Positions 26,044 through 34,936 are shown, counted from the stretch's first letter. The stretch is DNA of 34,936 nt from Candidatus Bathyarchaeum sp. (GCA_016930555.1 JAFGGM010000066.1:1-34936), one strand, 5' to 3'. The notes: a model not told the origin generated them from the letters alone. Numbers and translations: made by a program.

Positions 26044-27497
26044 CTTCTCATGTTTTTGACTAGTTGCTTGTTGCTGTCGAAGACATTAACCTCTAGTGGC
26101 ATCTCGCCGATAGCAAAGTGTGTAGCACAAGCCCAGCATGGATCGTATGCCCTGAAGGCCATCTCAACCATGTTCAGCAAGCCATCGTTGACATTGCCAT
26201 CCTTGATTATGCCTTGAGCAGCATTCTTTACGGACATGCAGATGCCTGGCGCGTTGTGAGTTGTCGCCACAACTAAATTAACTTTCTTTGCTAAAGCGTT
26301 TTCATCCAATTGATAGTGGTGGATCAGAGTACCTCTTGCAGCTTCAACTATTCCGACACCTTCTCCTGGTTTTCCTGGCTTGTTTCGAATGTTCTTGCTG
26401 GTTATTTCAGGGTCTTTGATCAGTTCTAGACCACGTTCAGTTGCATACATCAACTCGATGAGTCTTGCCCAGTGGAAAGCCAAAGTTGCGTGGACAGGTT
26501 TTCCGCCAAGAGTCTTGTACATCCGCTCATATTCTGCTTGGGCTACTGGAGTTGCCATACCTTCGGATGCGTTGAGTCTTCCAAGTGGACCGACACGGTA
26601 TAGGCTTGTTTCTGGACCGTCAACGAAGCCTCTCCATCCAAGTTTCTTGAGGTAGGGCATTTTAACGTAAGTCCAAGGTTCAACATGTTCTTCAATAACG
26701 TCCAAGTATTCGTTGGGACCAAATTTGACGAACTCTTTTCCTTCTGTATCAACAACGCGGACTTTTCCGTCGTAGAAGTTGACCTTGTTGTTTTCGTCAA
26801 CTGTGCCCATGTAGTATGTCTTTAAGTTGTAAGGGTCGCTTGTGATCAATTTAACGTAGTCAGCATTCTTTAGAACAATATCGTCAAAGAGTTTCAGGCT
26901 TAGCTTGGCGAATTCGTGGCAGCTCTTAAGCATGTCTTCGATGTCTTGGCGTTCTTCTTCGTTAATTGCTTTGGCTATACCGCCTGGCATAGCTGCACTA
27001 ACAGGATGAGTTGGTCGTCCTCCGATAATGCCGGTTATTTTTTGTCCAAAAGCGCGGTGCTTAATGACTTCGCCTGCGACTTCTAAACCAGCTTTTTCGA
27101 TTACTCCGAGAATGTTACGTTTTGCTGCTGGAGCGTCAGGTCCAACAACAAAGTCTGGACCGCCCAAGAAGTAGAAGTGAAGTATATGGTCGTAGATGAA
27201 GTAGCCACAATATTCTAGTTCACGTAGTTTTTTGGCTGTTTCTGTGGGTTCTACATTGAATGCTGCGTCGAGTGCTTTTGCTCCTGCCATGTGGTGGGCA
27301 ACTGGGCAGACGCCACAGATTCGGGTTGTTATTATGGGTAGGTCTTCTGCGCGTCTTCCTTCACAGAATTTTTCGAAGCCTCTTAGTTCTGGAACTTGGA
27401 AGTATGCATTTTCTACGTTTCCTGCATCGTTTAGGAATATGGTTATTTTTCCGTGTCCTTCAAGTCTTGTTATTGGGTCGATTACTATTTCTTTCAT
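26040..27497 (-). CDS. mvhA: F420-non-reducing [NiFe] hydrogenase large subunit (group 3c-like)
   Basis: DPITRLEGHGKI, L1 motif RICGVCPVAHH, L2 motif YDPCWACATH with a C-terminal extension. Confidence 0.94.
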   Translation of the reverse strand: MKEIVIDPITRLEGHGKITIFLNDAGNVENAYFQVPELRGFEKFCEGRRAEDLPIITTRICGVCPVAHHMAGAKALDAAFNVEPTETAKKLRELEYCGYFIYDHILHFYFLGGPDFVVGPDAPAAKRNILGVIEKAGLEVAGEVIKHRAFGQKITGIIGGRPTHPVSAAMPGGIAKAINEEERQDIEDMLKSCHEFAKLSLKLFDDIVLKNADYVKLITSDPYNLKTYYMGTVDENNKVNFYDGKVRVVDTEGKEFVKFGPNEYLDVIEEHVEPWTYVKMPYLKKLGWRGFVDGPETSLYRVGPLGRLNASEGMATPVAQAEYERMYKTLGGKPVHATLAFHWARLIELMYATERGLELIKDPEITSKNIRNKPGKPGEGVGIVEAARGTLIHHYQLDENALAKKVNLVVATTHNAPGICMSVKNAAQGIIKDGNVNDGLLNMVEMAFRAYDPCWACATHFAIGEMPLEVNVFDSNKQLVKNMRR

Positions 27498-28447
27498 TTC
27501 TGCACTTTCCTCCGTAGGATAGAATTAGCTAATGAATACTTGTAGAATGTTCCTATGGGATCCACAATCTGCTTAACAACATCTGAATCGGCTGCAAGTG
27601 ATGCAATGGCACTAATAGCCGCTGCACCTTGGTCGTCCACTCGGGGACCTGGACCGCCACAACCAGTGCATGGTATGTTCACGTTGGGACATTGAGAACC
27701 ACAGCCAGCACGAGTGGCTGGTCCCATACAGATGACGCCTTGGTCCAAGAAGCAGGTTTCGCCGTCGTCTTCAATTTCGTAAATTCTTTTTATTTCAGTG
27801 ATTTGGGTGTGCTTCTTTTCTCGTGGGCATTCATCACACACTGATTTTTCTGGCAGGAAGCTTGAACCTTTAGGAGGCAGATCGCCGCTTATGAAGGCAG
27901 TAAACATGCTTAGTATGGCAGGAATTGGGGGTGGACAGCCAGAGATTGTGTAGTCAACATCAACTGTTTGGGGCAAAGTTTTTACGGTGTCATAGAATTT
28001 AGGAAGTTCAAGTTCTCCCTCTTTGACTTTGACACGTGTTTTGGGGGTTACTTCGTCTGGGTTTACAGTTGATTGAGTTTCAAGATAGGCTCTCTCAAAG
28101 ACGGTTTTCCTGTCCCAAAGATTTGCAAGGCTTTTCACGCATCCATCGTTGGCGCATGAACCGAAAGCCACGAGTATCTTTGATTTCTGTCTTAGAAGTT
28201 TAGCCATCTTTTCATTTTCTTCTGTTCTTATTGCGCCGTTGAAGAAGCAGGCATCTATGTATTTGTCTGGCATAGCTTCGACATCCTTGTATTTGACGTC
28301 CATTGCTACTGGCCAGAAGACAATATCAGCAGCTGCAACGACATCTAATATTTTCTCATTGACGTCGAGGACAGCCACTTCGCAGCCTCCACAACTAGCC
28401 GCCCAATAAAAAGCGATCTTTAGTTTTTCCTTTGCCATAGGAACCAC
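27494..28447 (-). CDS. mvhG: F420-non-reducing hydrogenase small subunit
   Basis: FYWAASCGGCEVAVLD, GSCANDGCV, SGCPPPIPAI and the distal CGSQCPNVNIPCTGCGGP cluster region. Overlaps the mvhA start by 4 nt. Start may be ATG 28438. Confidence 0.93.
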   Translation of the reverse strand: MVPMAKEKLKIAFYWAASCGGCEVAVLDVNEKILDVVAAADIVFWPVAMDVKYKDVEAMPDKYIDACFFNGAIRTEENEKMAKLLRQKSKILVAFGSCANDGCVKSLANLWDRKTVFERAYLETQSTVNPDEVTPKTRVKVKEGELELPKFYDTVKTLPQTVDVDYTISGCPPPIPAILSMFTAFISGDLPPKGSSFLPEKSVCDECPREKKHTQITEIKRIYEIEDDGETCFLDQGVICMGPATRAGCGSQCPNVNIPCTGCGGPGPRVDDQGAAAISAIASLAADSDVVKQIVDPIGTFYKYSLANSILRRKVQK

Positions 28448-28608
28448 CGTTTACAAGAAACTCGATTAAAGTGACGCGGGCAAATAAAGCTTTCTTTTTA
28501 ACAATAGATTTCAGACATGCTGCGATAATGTGTTTAGGAAAAAAATTGCTTAGTAAAAAAATCTAAACAGATTAACAAAAGTTGGTTAGAAAAAGGGAAA
28601 AGGTTGGA

Positions 28609-29949
28609 TTAGGTAAGTTTTCGCAGAAGCAACTCTGCGGCCAATACCATGGGTTCCCAAGTTTCTGATACTGGAGGCGCGTAGCAGGTTTCAGCTTTTG
28701 CAAATTCTTGGATAGTCATTTCGTTCAGTATGGCAAACGATAGGACGTTGATTCGCTGGGTTACTTCTTCGCCGCCAACGATTTGGCCGCCAATCAGTTT
28801 TCCTGTTTCTTTGTCTGCAACGAGTTTGACTCTGACAGGAAGTGCTCCTGGGAAGTAGTCAGCCCGTGTTTTCGAAACTAATGTAGCTGAAACTGGCTCC
28901 AATCCGGAACGTTTAGCCATGAATTCTGTGAGTCCGGTTCCTCCGACTTCAGTGCCAAACAATCGTGTAATCCATGAGCCTAATGCACCATTAAATGTGG
29001 AGTATCCTCCTGCAGCGTTGATGCCTGCAACTTTGGCTTGTCTTACTGCGGTGGTTCCAAGCTGGCTCATCATAGGTCTACTCGTAATCAGGTATATTGA
29101 CTCCGCGCAGTCTCCAGCCGCGTAAACGTCTTTGATGTTGGTTTCCATTCGCACGTTGGTTTTTATTCCTTGTCTTCCAAGGGCGACTCCAGCATTCTTT
29201 GCCAATTCAAGATTTGCTCTTACTCCAGTTGCTACAACAACCAAGTCTGCTGGAATTACTTCTCCTGCAACTTTGACTCCGGTAAGTTTGTCGTCTCCAA
29301 GGAACTCTTCTGCTCCTTTTCCGACAATAATGTTCAAGCCTTTCTCTTCAAGGGCGCTCTGGACGTGGTCAGCCATTGCTTTGTCCAGCAGCACAGGAAG
29401 AACGTAGGGCAAAAATTCGACAACGGTAGTCTTTAGTCCCCGCTCAAGACAGGCTACGGCAACTTCAAGACCGATAAGTCCAGCGCCGATTATTACTGCT
29501 GATTTTGCTGTTTCGATTGCTTTGTTGATTTGTTTTCCGTCATCTATTGTTCGAACAGCAAATATTCCTTTTTTGTCGCGTCCTTTTATGGGAGGCATAA
29601 AGGGGTCAGCGCCTGTGGCTATGATTAAACTGTCATATGAGAGGGTGTCTTTTTTGCCGTTCTTGTATGTTATGTCAACTGTTTTTGCTTCTGTATCGAT
29701 TTTTGTTACAGTGGTTTCAAGTAGAAGGTTCAGTTTCATCATTTTATAGAATCTTTCAGGAAAAACTACTAAATCATCAAAAGTTTTTATGTGTCCACCC
29801 AGAACAAACGGGAGACCACAACGGGAGTATGCCGCCTTATCTTCTTTGGTTATTAGAGTTATTTCTGCGGTTCTATCGGTTTTCCGGGCTGCAGAAGCTG
29901 CATCAAGACCTGCAGCGTGGGCACCAATAATAACTATTTTTCGCGTCAT
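28609..29949 (-). CDS. FAD-dependent pyridine nucleotide-disulfide oxidoreductase (CoA-disulfide reductase / NADH oxidase-like)
   Basis: IIGAHAAGLDAASAARK, redox Cys in YSRCGLPFVLGG, ATGADPFMPPIKG, VIIGAGLIGLEVAV and VYAAGDCAES. Confidence 0.9.
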   Translation of the reverse strand: MTRKIVIIGAHAAGLDAASAARKTDRTAEITLITKEDKAAYSRCGLPFVLGGHIKTFDDLVVFPERFYKMMKLNLLLETTVTKIDTEAKTVDITYKNGKKDTLSYDSLIIATGADPFMPPIKGRDKKGIFAVRTIDDGKQINKAIETAKSAVIIGAGLIGLEVAVACLERGLKTTVVEFLPYVLPVLLDKAMADHVQSALEEKGLNIIVGKGAEEFLGDDKLTGVKVAGEVIPADLVVVATGVRANLELAKNAGVALGRQGIKTNVRMETNIKDVYAAGDCAESIYLITSRPMMSQLGTTAVRQAKVAGINAAGGYSTFNGALGSWITRLFGTEVGGTGLTEFMAKRSGLEPVSATLVSKTRADYFPGALPVRVKLVADKETGKLIGGQIVGGEEVTQRINVLSFAILNEMTIQEFAKAETCYAPPVSETWEPMVLAAELLLRKLT

Positions 29950-30049
29950 TTACATCTCAACCTTGGCTGTCAGATAAAGAACAGGTTTACATATTAATCT
30001 TATTCTCAATGGATATTTTGAACAAAAAACTAGCCAAAAAAAGCAAGTG

Positions 30050-30232
30050 TTACTTTTTCGCAAGGGAGTAAGTGCGAGTTTTTGGGTCGCTGTCGATGTC
30101 GCCGTCGCTGAAAAGCTTCTTTAGAGCATTGTATACTTTCTTTTCGGATTTCTCAAGGGCTTCTGCAAGCTCAACGAGAGTAAAGGGCTTTTCTGCAAGT
30201 AACTTCTTTATATCGTTATGGATTTTTGCCAT
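30050..30232 (-). CDS. Small winged-helix/HTH protein (likely start MAKIHND at 30232)
   Basis: KPFTLVELAEALEKSEKKVYNALKKLFSDGDIDSD fits a winged helix. Confidence 0.7.
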   Translation of the reverse strand: MAKIHNDIKKLLAEKPFTLVELAEALEKSEKKVYNALKKLFSDGDIDSDPKTRTYSLAKK

Positions 30233-30329
30233 TACTGATTCCAGCCTAATTTGGTACACAGTAATTGTATGTTCCTAGATAAAAAATCTTTTAGTGAAAA
30301 AAGTGTTTGGGCTAACCCCATGATATGAT

Positions 30330-30363
30330 AGTCTTAACATTTTTTCATAAAACCGTTAAGACT
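30330..30363. terminator. Inverted repeat AGTCTTAAC-N16-GTTAAGACT downstream of gcvH
   Basis: Perfect 9 bp arms (30330-30338, 30355-30363), 16 nt past the gcvH stop. Confidence 0.45.
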
Positions 30364-30378
30364 TTTTCTGTAGCCAGT

Positions 30379-30804
30379 TTAGCCCTCTTGTGCAAGCTCC
30401 TTGTGCCATGCCACAGCTGCATCGAAGTCTAGTATGTTTTTCAAATCTGCATCCAAGTTTGTTGGGGTTACGATTATAAGCCATCCTTCACCGTAGGGGT
30501 CTTCGTTGATTAGTTCAGGTTTAGATTCTAATTCTTCGTTTACTGTTTCAATTGTGCCGCTTATGGGGGCAATAAGGTCGGATACAGCTTTCACGGATTC
30601 TAATGTTCCGAAGGGTTCATTTTGTGTTACTTCGTCGCCTGCGCTTGGAAGTTCAACATATACAATGTCATTGAGTTGTTTTTGAGCAAAATCGATCATT
30701 CCAATTTTTACTTTGTCGCCTTCCACTTTGGCCCAGAGATACTCTTTGTGGTAATACAGATTTTCAGGCACTTCACAGTCTTCTACTTTGACCATATTTT
30801 TCAC
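30379..30804 (-). CDS. gcvH: Glycine cleavage system H-like lipoyl carrier protein
   Basis: LYYHKEYLWAKVEGDKVKIGMIDFAQKQLNDIVYVELP and lipoylation site GTLESVKAVSDLIAPISG. Start is ambiguous between MKNM and MVKVED. Confidence 0.93.
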   Translation of the reverse strand: MKNMVKVEDCEVPENLYYHKEYLWAKVEGDKVKIGMIDFAQKQLNDIVYVELPSAGDEVTQNEPFGTLESVKAVSDLIAPISGTIETVNEELESKPELINEDPYGEGWLIIVTPTNLDADLKNILDFDAAVAWHKELAQEG

Positions 30805-30936
30805 CTCAGTCAGTTATTGTATTGTGGTACCTGTTTATCTTAAAAACCTAACGATTCGATGAAGCGAAAATAAACTAGATGGATCAAAAAAAGCATCCGG
30901 TTGAAGTTGTTAAAAATCAGGAAAGTAGTCTAGAAA

Positions 30937-31926
30937 TTAAAGGTGTATGTCTTCAAAAATTTGGGAACAGCAGAGAGACGAGAAAGAGATTTTCAGATTC
31001 AGTGATTCTGCTAACTGGATGGCTTCGTCTACTGGGAAGGCTATGCCGTTTACTCCAGTTCTAACTGCAAGTAAGTCTGTTTTTTTTCTGTGTTCGCCTT
31101 TTGGTCTCATGCACCCCAAAACAGTCGGTGTGTTTGGCATCAACAACTTTGATGTTACTAAAATTTTTGCTATATCTTCAGGCTCAGGTGGAGGCACTTT
31201 TTCCATAGGCGTTCCACGGATAGGCATAAAAGCTATTGTTATGACTGCTGAAGGGGAATATTTTGCGATTATTTTCAGTGCCTCAAATTCGCCTTTCAGT
31301 TCCCCGTAATGAAGTCCTGCCAGTACATGTGGAACAAAAGGGATTCCGACGTCATGAAAAGCCTTTAGGGATCTGTCATAGTCTTTAACTTTGATGTCTA
31401 GGTTGTACAATTTGTGGATTGTTTCGTCAGAGCCAATTATGTCGATTAATGCGGCGTCAACTCCAGCTTCTTTCAGCAGTTTTGCAGTTGAAAAGTTGAC
31501 TATTCCCGTATGAACTGTTACGGTTAGACCCAGATTTTTCTTTATTTTGGCGATGACGTCCATGAACCTGTCGAGGGGAACAGAGCCGTCTGGAAGGCAT
31601 CCACCGCTTATTAGGCAGCCACCTGCGCCATCTTCTTTTAGTTTTGTGCAGACGTTAAAAAGTTCCTCTGGGCTAGGAGCAGAAAGCATGGTGTCTAATA
31701 CTTTGCCATTACAGTGCTGGCATTTTAGGGCGCAGGAGGAGCCTGTGATTGAGATTGAGGGAAAGGAGCTGTGAGATGAATGGAAATATTTGTTCTTGTA
31801 GTAGACGAAACTTGGAGCATAAAATTGAATCTTTCCTGTCAGGTTAGGAAAAGCTCCCCTCTGAATTAGCGTAACTAGGTTCTTTTTTGGCATGTGCCAT
31901 ATGGTCTCAGCGTCAGGGTGTGACAT
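30937..31926 (-). CDS. Radical SAM protein, candidate LipS1/LipS2-type lipoyl synthase subunit
   Basis: CX3CX2C motif CALKCQHC, TIM-barrel motifs (GGCLISGGCLPDGSVPLDRF) and a terminal Cys pair (SSLCCSQIF). The identity rests on context with gcvH and the partner radical SAM gene. Confidence 0.75.
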   Translation of the reverse strand: MSHPDAETIWHMPKKNLVTLIQRGAFPNLTGKIQFYAPSFVYYKNKYFHSSHSSFPSISITGSSCALKCQHCNGKVLDTMLSAPSPEELFNVCTKLKEDGAGGCLISGGCLPDGSVPLDRFMDVIAKIKKNLGLTVTVHTGIVNFSTAKLLKEAGVDAALIDIIGSDETIHKLYNLDIKVKDYDRSLKAFHDVGIPFVPHVLAGLHYGELKGEFEALKIIAKYSPSAVITIAFMPIRGTPMEKVPPPEPEDIAKILVTSKLLMPNTPTVLGCMRPKGEHRKKTDLLAVRTGVNGIAFPVDEAIQLAESLNLKISFSSLCCSQIFEDIHL

Positions 31927-31997
31927 ACAGGTTTATCAACGGAAGGGGTTTCTAAAAAACTTTTGAGAAAATTAAGGATGACCTAGAAAAGCCGTTT

Positions 31998-33080
31998 TTG
32001 GGGTGCTCAGTTTTGGTAGAATTAAATATGGGCACAGAATTATTAGAAAGCAGATTTCAGAAATGTCGGTGCCGCAGAATGAATACAGCATTTTTTCCTG
32101 AAAGAGTTCGTGTTTCTACGGGCTCAGCCATAGTAATTGGCTTGATGAAAGGTAGGATAGATGCTAAGCCCACAACCGTGTATCTTCTTATGTGCCGAAA
32201 TAAGAAGTGTTCCGCTAACTGCAGTTTCTGCCCCCAAGCCAAAGAAAGCAGGGGAAGAGGAGATATGCTCTCCAGAGTTACTTGGCCACCGTTCCCTACA
32301 AAACAGGTAGTTGATAGTCTAGAAAGTGCAACAAAAAGTGGCCTAATGAAACGGGTTTGCATTCAATCACTGAATTATCCAGAAGCCTTTGATGATGTTT
32401 TGTTGCTGGTTAGGGAAATCAGGTCTAAAGTTTCGGTGCCTATTTCTGTTTCATGTAAGCCCTTCGATAGGCAGAAGATGAGAATGTGGACAGATGCTGG
32501 TGTTAACAGGATAAGTGTTGCTTTGGATGCTGCTACAGAACAGATTTTTGACAGGGTTAAGGGAAGAAATGTGGGTGGACCTTACCTTTGGCATAGGCAA
32601 CGTAAGGCTTTGAAGGAAGCAGTTGAAGTCTTCGGAGAAGGTTCCGTTAGTACACATCTTATTGTGGGTTTAGGAGAGACAGAGAAGGAGATTTGCGAAA
32701 CGATTCAATGGTGCGTCGATTCAGGAGTTTATCCAGGCTTGTTTGCTTTTACGCCGATTCCCGGAACCCGGCTTGAAAAGAGTTCTCCGCCTTCCTTAAG
32801 CAGCTACCGTAGGGTTCAGCTCGCCCATTACTTCTTAACCCATAAAGAAAATCGATTTGAAAATATGGCATTCGACAGTGGCGGTTGCATTATTGGCTTT
32901 GGAGCATCCAAAGAAAGATTGCTGGAAGCTATAGGCAGTGGTGAGCCGTTTTTAACGTCGGGGTGTCCAGGATGCAATAGACCATACTATAATGAGAGAC
33001 CTGGGCGTCCACTCTACAATTATCCGAGGCAGTTATTGCCTGAAGAGATTGAGGAAGCAAAAAGGGTTTTGGGGTTTTAG
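31998..33080 (+). CDS. Radical SAM protein (biotin-synthase-like), candidate LipS1/LipS2 partner subunit; start uncertain (TTG 31998 or ATG 32028)
   Basis: CSANCSFCPQA (CX3CX2C), HLIVGLGETEKEI, FAFTPIPGTRL and C-terminal SGCPGCNRPYYNERPGRPLYNYPR. Confidence 0.75.
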   Translation: MGCSVLVELNMGTELLESRFQKCRCRRMNTAFFPERVRVSTGSAIVIGLMKGRIDAKPTTVYLLMCRNKKCSANCSFCPQAKESRGRGDMLSRVTWPPFPTKQVVDSLESATKSGLMKRVCIQSLNYPEAFDDVLLLVREIRSKVSVPISVSCKPFDRQKMRMWTDAGVNRISVALDAATEQIFDRVKGRNVGGPYLWHRQRKALKEAVEVFGEGSVSTHLIVGLGETEKEICETIQWCVDSGVYPGLFAFTPIPGTRLEKSSPPSLSSYRRVQLAHYFLTHKENRFENMAFDSGGCIIGFGASKERLLEAIGSGEPFLTSGCPGCNRPYYNERPGRPLYNYPRQLLPEEIEEAKRVLGF

Positions 33081-33745
33081 ACCCAGACTCTTTTTGGTCT
33101 TCTTAGTAGCAGAACAAATACGGTTATGCTGGCGACAATGGTTGTGGCAATGAAGACCCACATAAGATTTCGGGTAGAATCGGAGTTGTCTGGGATTTGC
33201 GATTTCAGTTCGTTATATTCTTTGAGGATAGTCTCGTGTGTAGCAAATAATTCGTCATAGTCTTTTTGGAGTTGCTCTAATTCCACGTCTTCGATGTATG
33301 TTAAGATAAATCCAGAGGATAGAATCTCGAAGGACACTCCTACAGCTTTCCAGTTGCAGCTTACATCTCCATAGGTTAATCCTGGAGAGAGATTATTGGG
33401 CATTGTTATGTTGTAGTGTATTTCATGAATAGAAAGGGGAACATTGCTCAGGTGGTCGATTTGAGTCAAAAGAACACGGTCTGTGACGTTTACTATGCCA
33501 TAGAGTTCTAGTGTAATGTAGTTGATGTAAATTTGTTGTACATCAGATGCGCTTGTTCGAACAGTGATGGTTATGTTGTCGCCTGGGCGGGCTTGAACAG
33601 GAGCTGTGATGTCAATTCGTAGACCTCCATAGTTTAGTGGAGTAACAGTTTGTGTTCCTTGGGGTTCTGCATATCCAATTTCAGAGAAAGCTAAAGTCAG
33701 AAGAATTGCGCATAAAGTTATTACACCCAGTTTTTTTTGTGCCAA
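33077..33745 (-). CDS. Secreted, membrane-anchored protein: signal peptide, Ig-like region, coiled coil, C-terminal TM
   Basis: N-terminal LGVITLCAILLTLAFSEIGYA and C-terminal LMWVFIATTIVASITVFVLLLRRPKR. Its stop overlaps the radical SAM stop. Confidence 0.75.
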   Translation of the reverse strand: MAQKKLGVITLCAILLTLAFSEIGYAEPQGTQTVTPLNYGGLRIDITAPVQARPGDNITITVRTSASDVQQIYINYITLELYGIVNVTDRVLLTQIDHLSNVPLSIHEIHYNITMPNNLSPGLTYGDVSCNWKAVGVSFEILSSGFILTYIEDVELEQLQKDYDELFATHETILKEYNELKSQIPDNSDSTRNLMWVFIATTIVASITVFVLLLRRPKRVWV

Positions 33746-33881
33746 TCTGGTTACCTCTCAAAATCACTGTCCCTCTTTTTCGGTTAGAGAAATATTTAAC
33801 AGTTGTCATTTTCTGGGACTAAGGTTTTTGTTGTTGTTCTACAAAAATACAAAAATTGTGAAAAATGGTTTGAAGAGCAAC

Positions 33882-34112
33882 TTATCGTATTTGACGAATA
33901 AGGCTTTGATACATATAAACGAAATAAATTAAAGCAAAGAAAGTTAGAACAATTTCAAAAGAGAGAATTGCTTGGTTCTGTTCTGTTGCCCTGAAAATTC
34001 CTGTTTGAGATATGTCCCAGAAGACTAGCATTTGTAGAAAGATGGCGCTGCTGACGCAACCAAGACCCAAACTGTGGAACATGAATCGTAGGCTGTATGG
34101 TGCTTTGCTCAT
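33882..34112 (-). CDS. Small membrane protein, 76 aa
   Basis: Two hydrophobic segments and no overlapping gene. Confidence 0.5.
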   Translation of the reverse strand: MSKAPYSLRFMFHSLGLGCVSSAIFLQMLVFWDISQTGIFRATEQNQAILSFEIVLTFFALIYFVYMYQSLIRQIR

Positions 34113-34228
34113 TTTGCTTCAGGAGAATGCTTACGCCGAGACCTTATCTTACTTATGAAAAATAAATAAAGATTGAAAAAATGGATTTTAACTACCTAAT
34201 TTTAGGCAGTTAATTTGTGAGCTATGGG

Positions 34229-34936
34229 TTATCTCCAGCGCCAAATCTTTCTGTCATAGAAGATTTCAGGGAATATCAGCAATCCTGACAGAGATAGGGG
34301 TATGACTATGGCCCAGTCCTCGAGTCTTAAGGGTACTGTGTCGAATAATCCTGTGAAAGGCACAATCATTGTTGCAATCGCTGATGCAACTACAGCAAAG
34401 AGTAACCACTTGTTTGAGGTGAATCCAACCTTGAAAGCATTCTTTCGTTCTGAGCGACAGTTCCAAACAACCATCAATTCTCGTAAGGTAGCTTGCATGA
34501 AAGCCATTGTTCGTGCACGATAGAAATCGGGACTGTCTACAACTCCGTCGCCCAATACATAGAACATTACTAGGAATACTACTCCTGTTCCAAGGAATTG
34601 TGTTATGAAGCTCATCAGAATAGAAGCGAATCTTCCATGCAGTATTCCCTCTTTTGGGTCTCGGGGAGGCTTTTCCATCAAGTCTTTCTGTGGTGGGTCC
34701 AAGCTTAAAGCTAGGGCAGGACCTCCGTCTGTTATCAGATTTATCCACAGAATCATTCCAGCTGCTAAGGGCAGTTCTAGTCCTAGTAAAGCAAATAGTC
34801 CTATGACGAGAAGTTCGTCGAAGTTGGAACGTAGCAGGAAGAATGAGAATTTGCGTATGTTGTCGTATATGGCTCGTCCGCCTTCAACTGCGGTGACGAT
34901 TGTGGCAAAGTTGTCGTCTGCAAGCACCATGTCTGC
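34229..34936 (-). CDS. Cation-transporting P-type ATPase (Ca2+-ATPase-like), C-terminal part, cut by the right edge
   Basis: ADMVLADDNFATIVTAVEGGRAIYDNIRKF and LWINLITDGGPALALSLDPP. The frame stays open to the window end. Confidence 0.92.
   Translation of the reverse strand, partial: ADMVLADDNFATIVTAVEGGRAIYDNIRKFSFFLLRSNFDELLVIGLFALLGLELPLAAGMILWINLITDGGPALALSLDPPQKDLMEKPPRDPKEGILHGRFASILMSFITQFLGTGVVFLVMFYVLGDGVVDSPDFYRARTMAFMQATLRELMVVWNCRSERKNAFKVGFTSNKWLLFAVVASAIATMIVPFTGLFDTVPLRLEDWAIVIPLSLSGLLIFPEIFYDRKIWRWR

Noticed and set aside
23806-26059. Multiple plus-strand ORFs antisense to hdrA
   Set aside because: Ser/Ala/Arg-rich, overlapped fully by a motif-complete hdrA; spurious.
30879-31064. 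61-aa plus-strand ORF starting MDQKKHPVEVVKNQESSLEIK
   Set aside because: Its start looks protein-like, but most of it is antisense to the radical SAM CDS and loses protein character; probably chance.
34266-34748. 160-aa minus-strand ORF inside the P-type ATPase
   Set aside because: Alternative frame of a clearly conserved ATPase C-terminus.
1-34936. tRNA, rRNA, transposon ends, prophage or defense islands
   Set aside because: None recognised by eye in the intergenic regions; gene content is core metabolism and information processing. A tRNAscan-SE/Infernal run would be needed to exclude small RNAs.

Overview
The window looks like ordinary archaeal chromosome, most like Bathyarchaeia or a related TACK lineage; that placement is inferred from protein content only. 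From left to right it contains: a DUF2096-like gene; an smc-scpA-scpB condensin operon; an information-processing cluster (ribosomal protein S8e, SRP19, Gar1, TFB); a stand-alone Asn-synthase/PP-loop protein with a C-terminal zinc ribbon; a region with an interrupted reading frame and small unlisted ORFs; an ArsB/NhaD-type permease with a membrane partner; SerB with two ACT domains; a Na+/Ca2+ exchanger; a NapH/NosR-like membrane Fe-S protein followed by a large CARDB surface protein; pgk and bacterial-type gapA; a complete hdrB-hdrC-hdrA(::mvhD)-mvhA-mvhG cluster; a CoA-disulfide-reductase-like flavoprotein; gcvH with two divergent radical SAM proteins of the archaeal LipS1/LipS2 type; and a P-type ATPase cut by the right edge. 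No tRNA, rRNA, CRISPR array or transposase was recognised. The best candidates for something undescribed are: (1) the NapH-like protein and CARDB surface protein, which share a 28-residue transmembrane segment at opposite termini; (2) a 121-codon single-frame gene interrupted only by three TAA codons (9076-9438, minus); (3) the gcvH/LipS-type lipoyl island close to an Hdr-Mvh complex; and (4) several small ORFs and inverted repeats missing from the ORF track.
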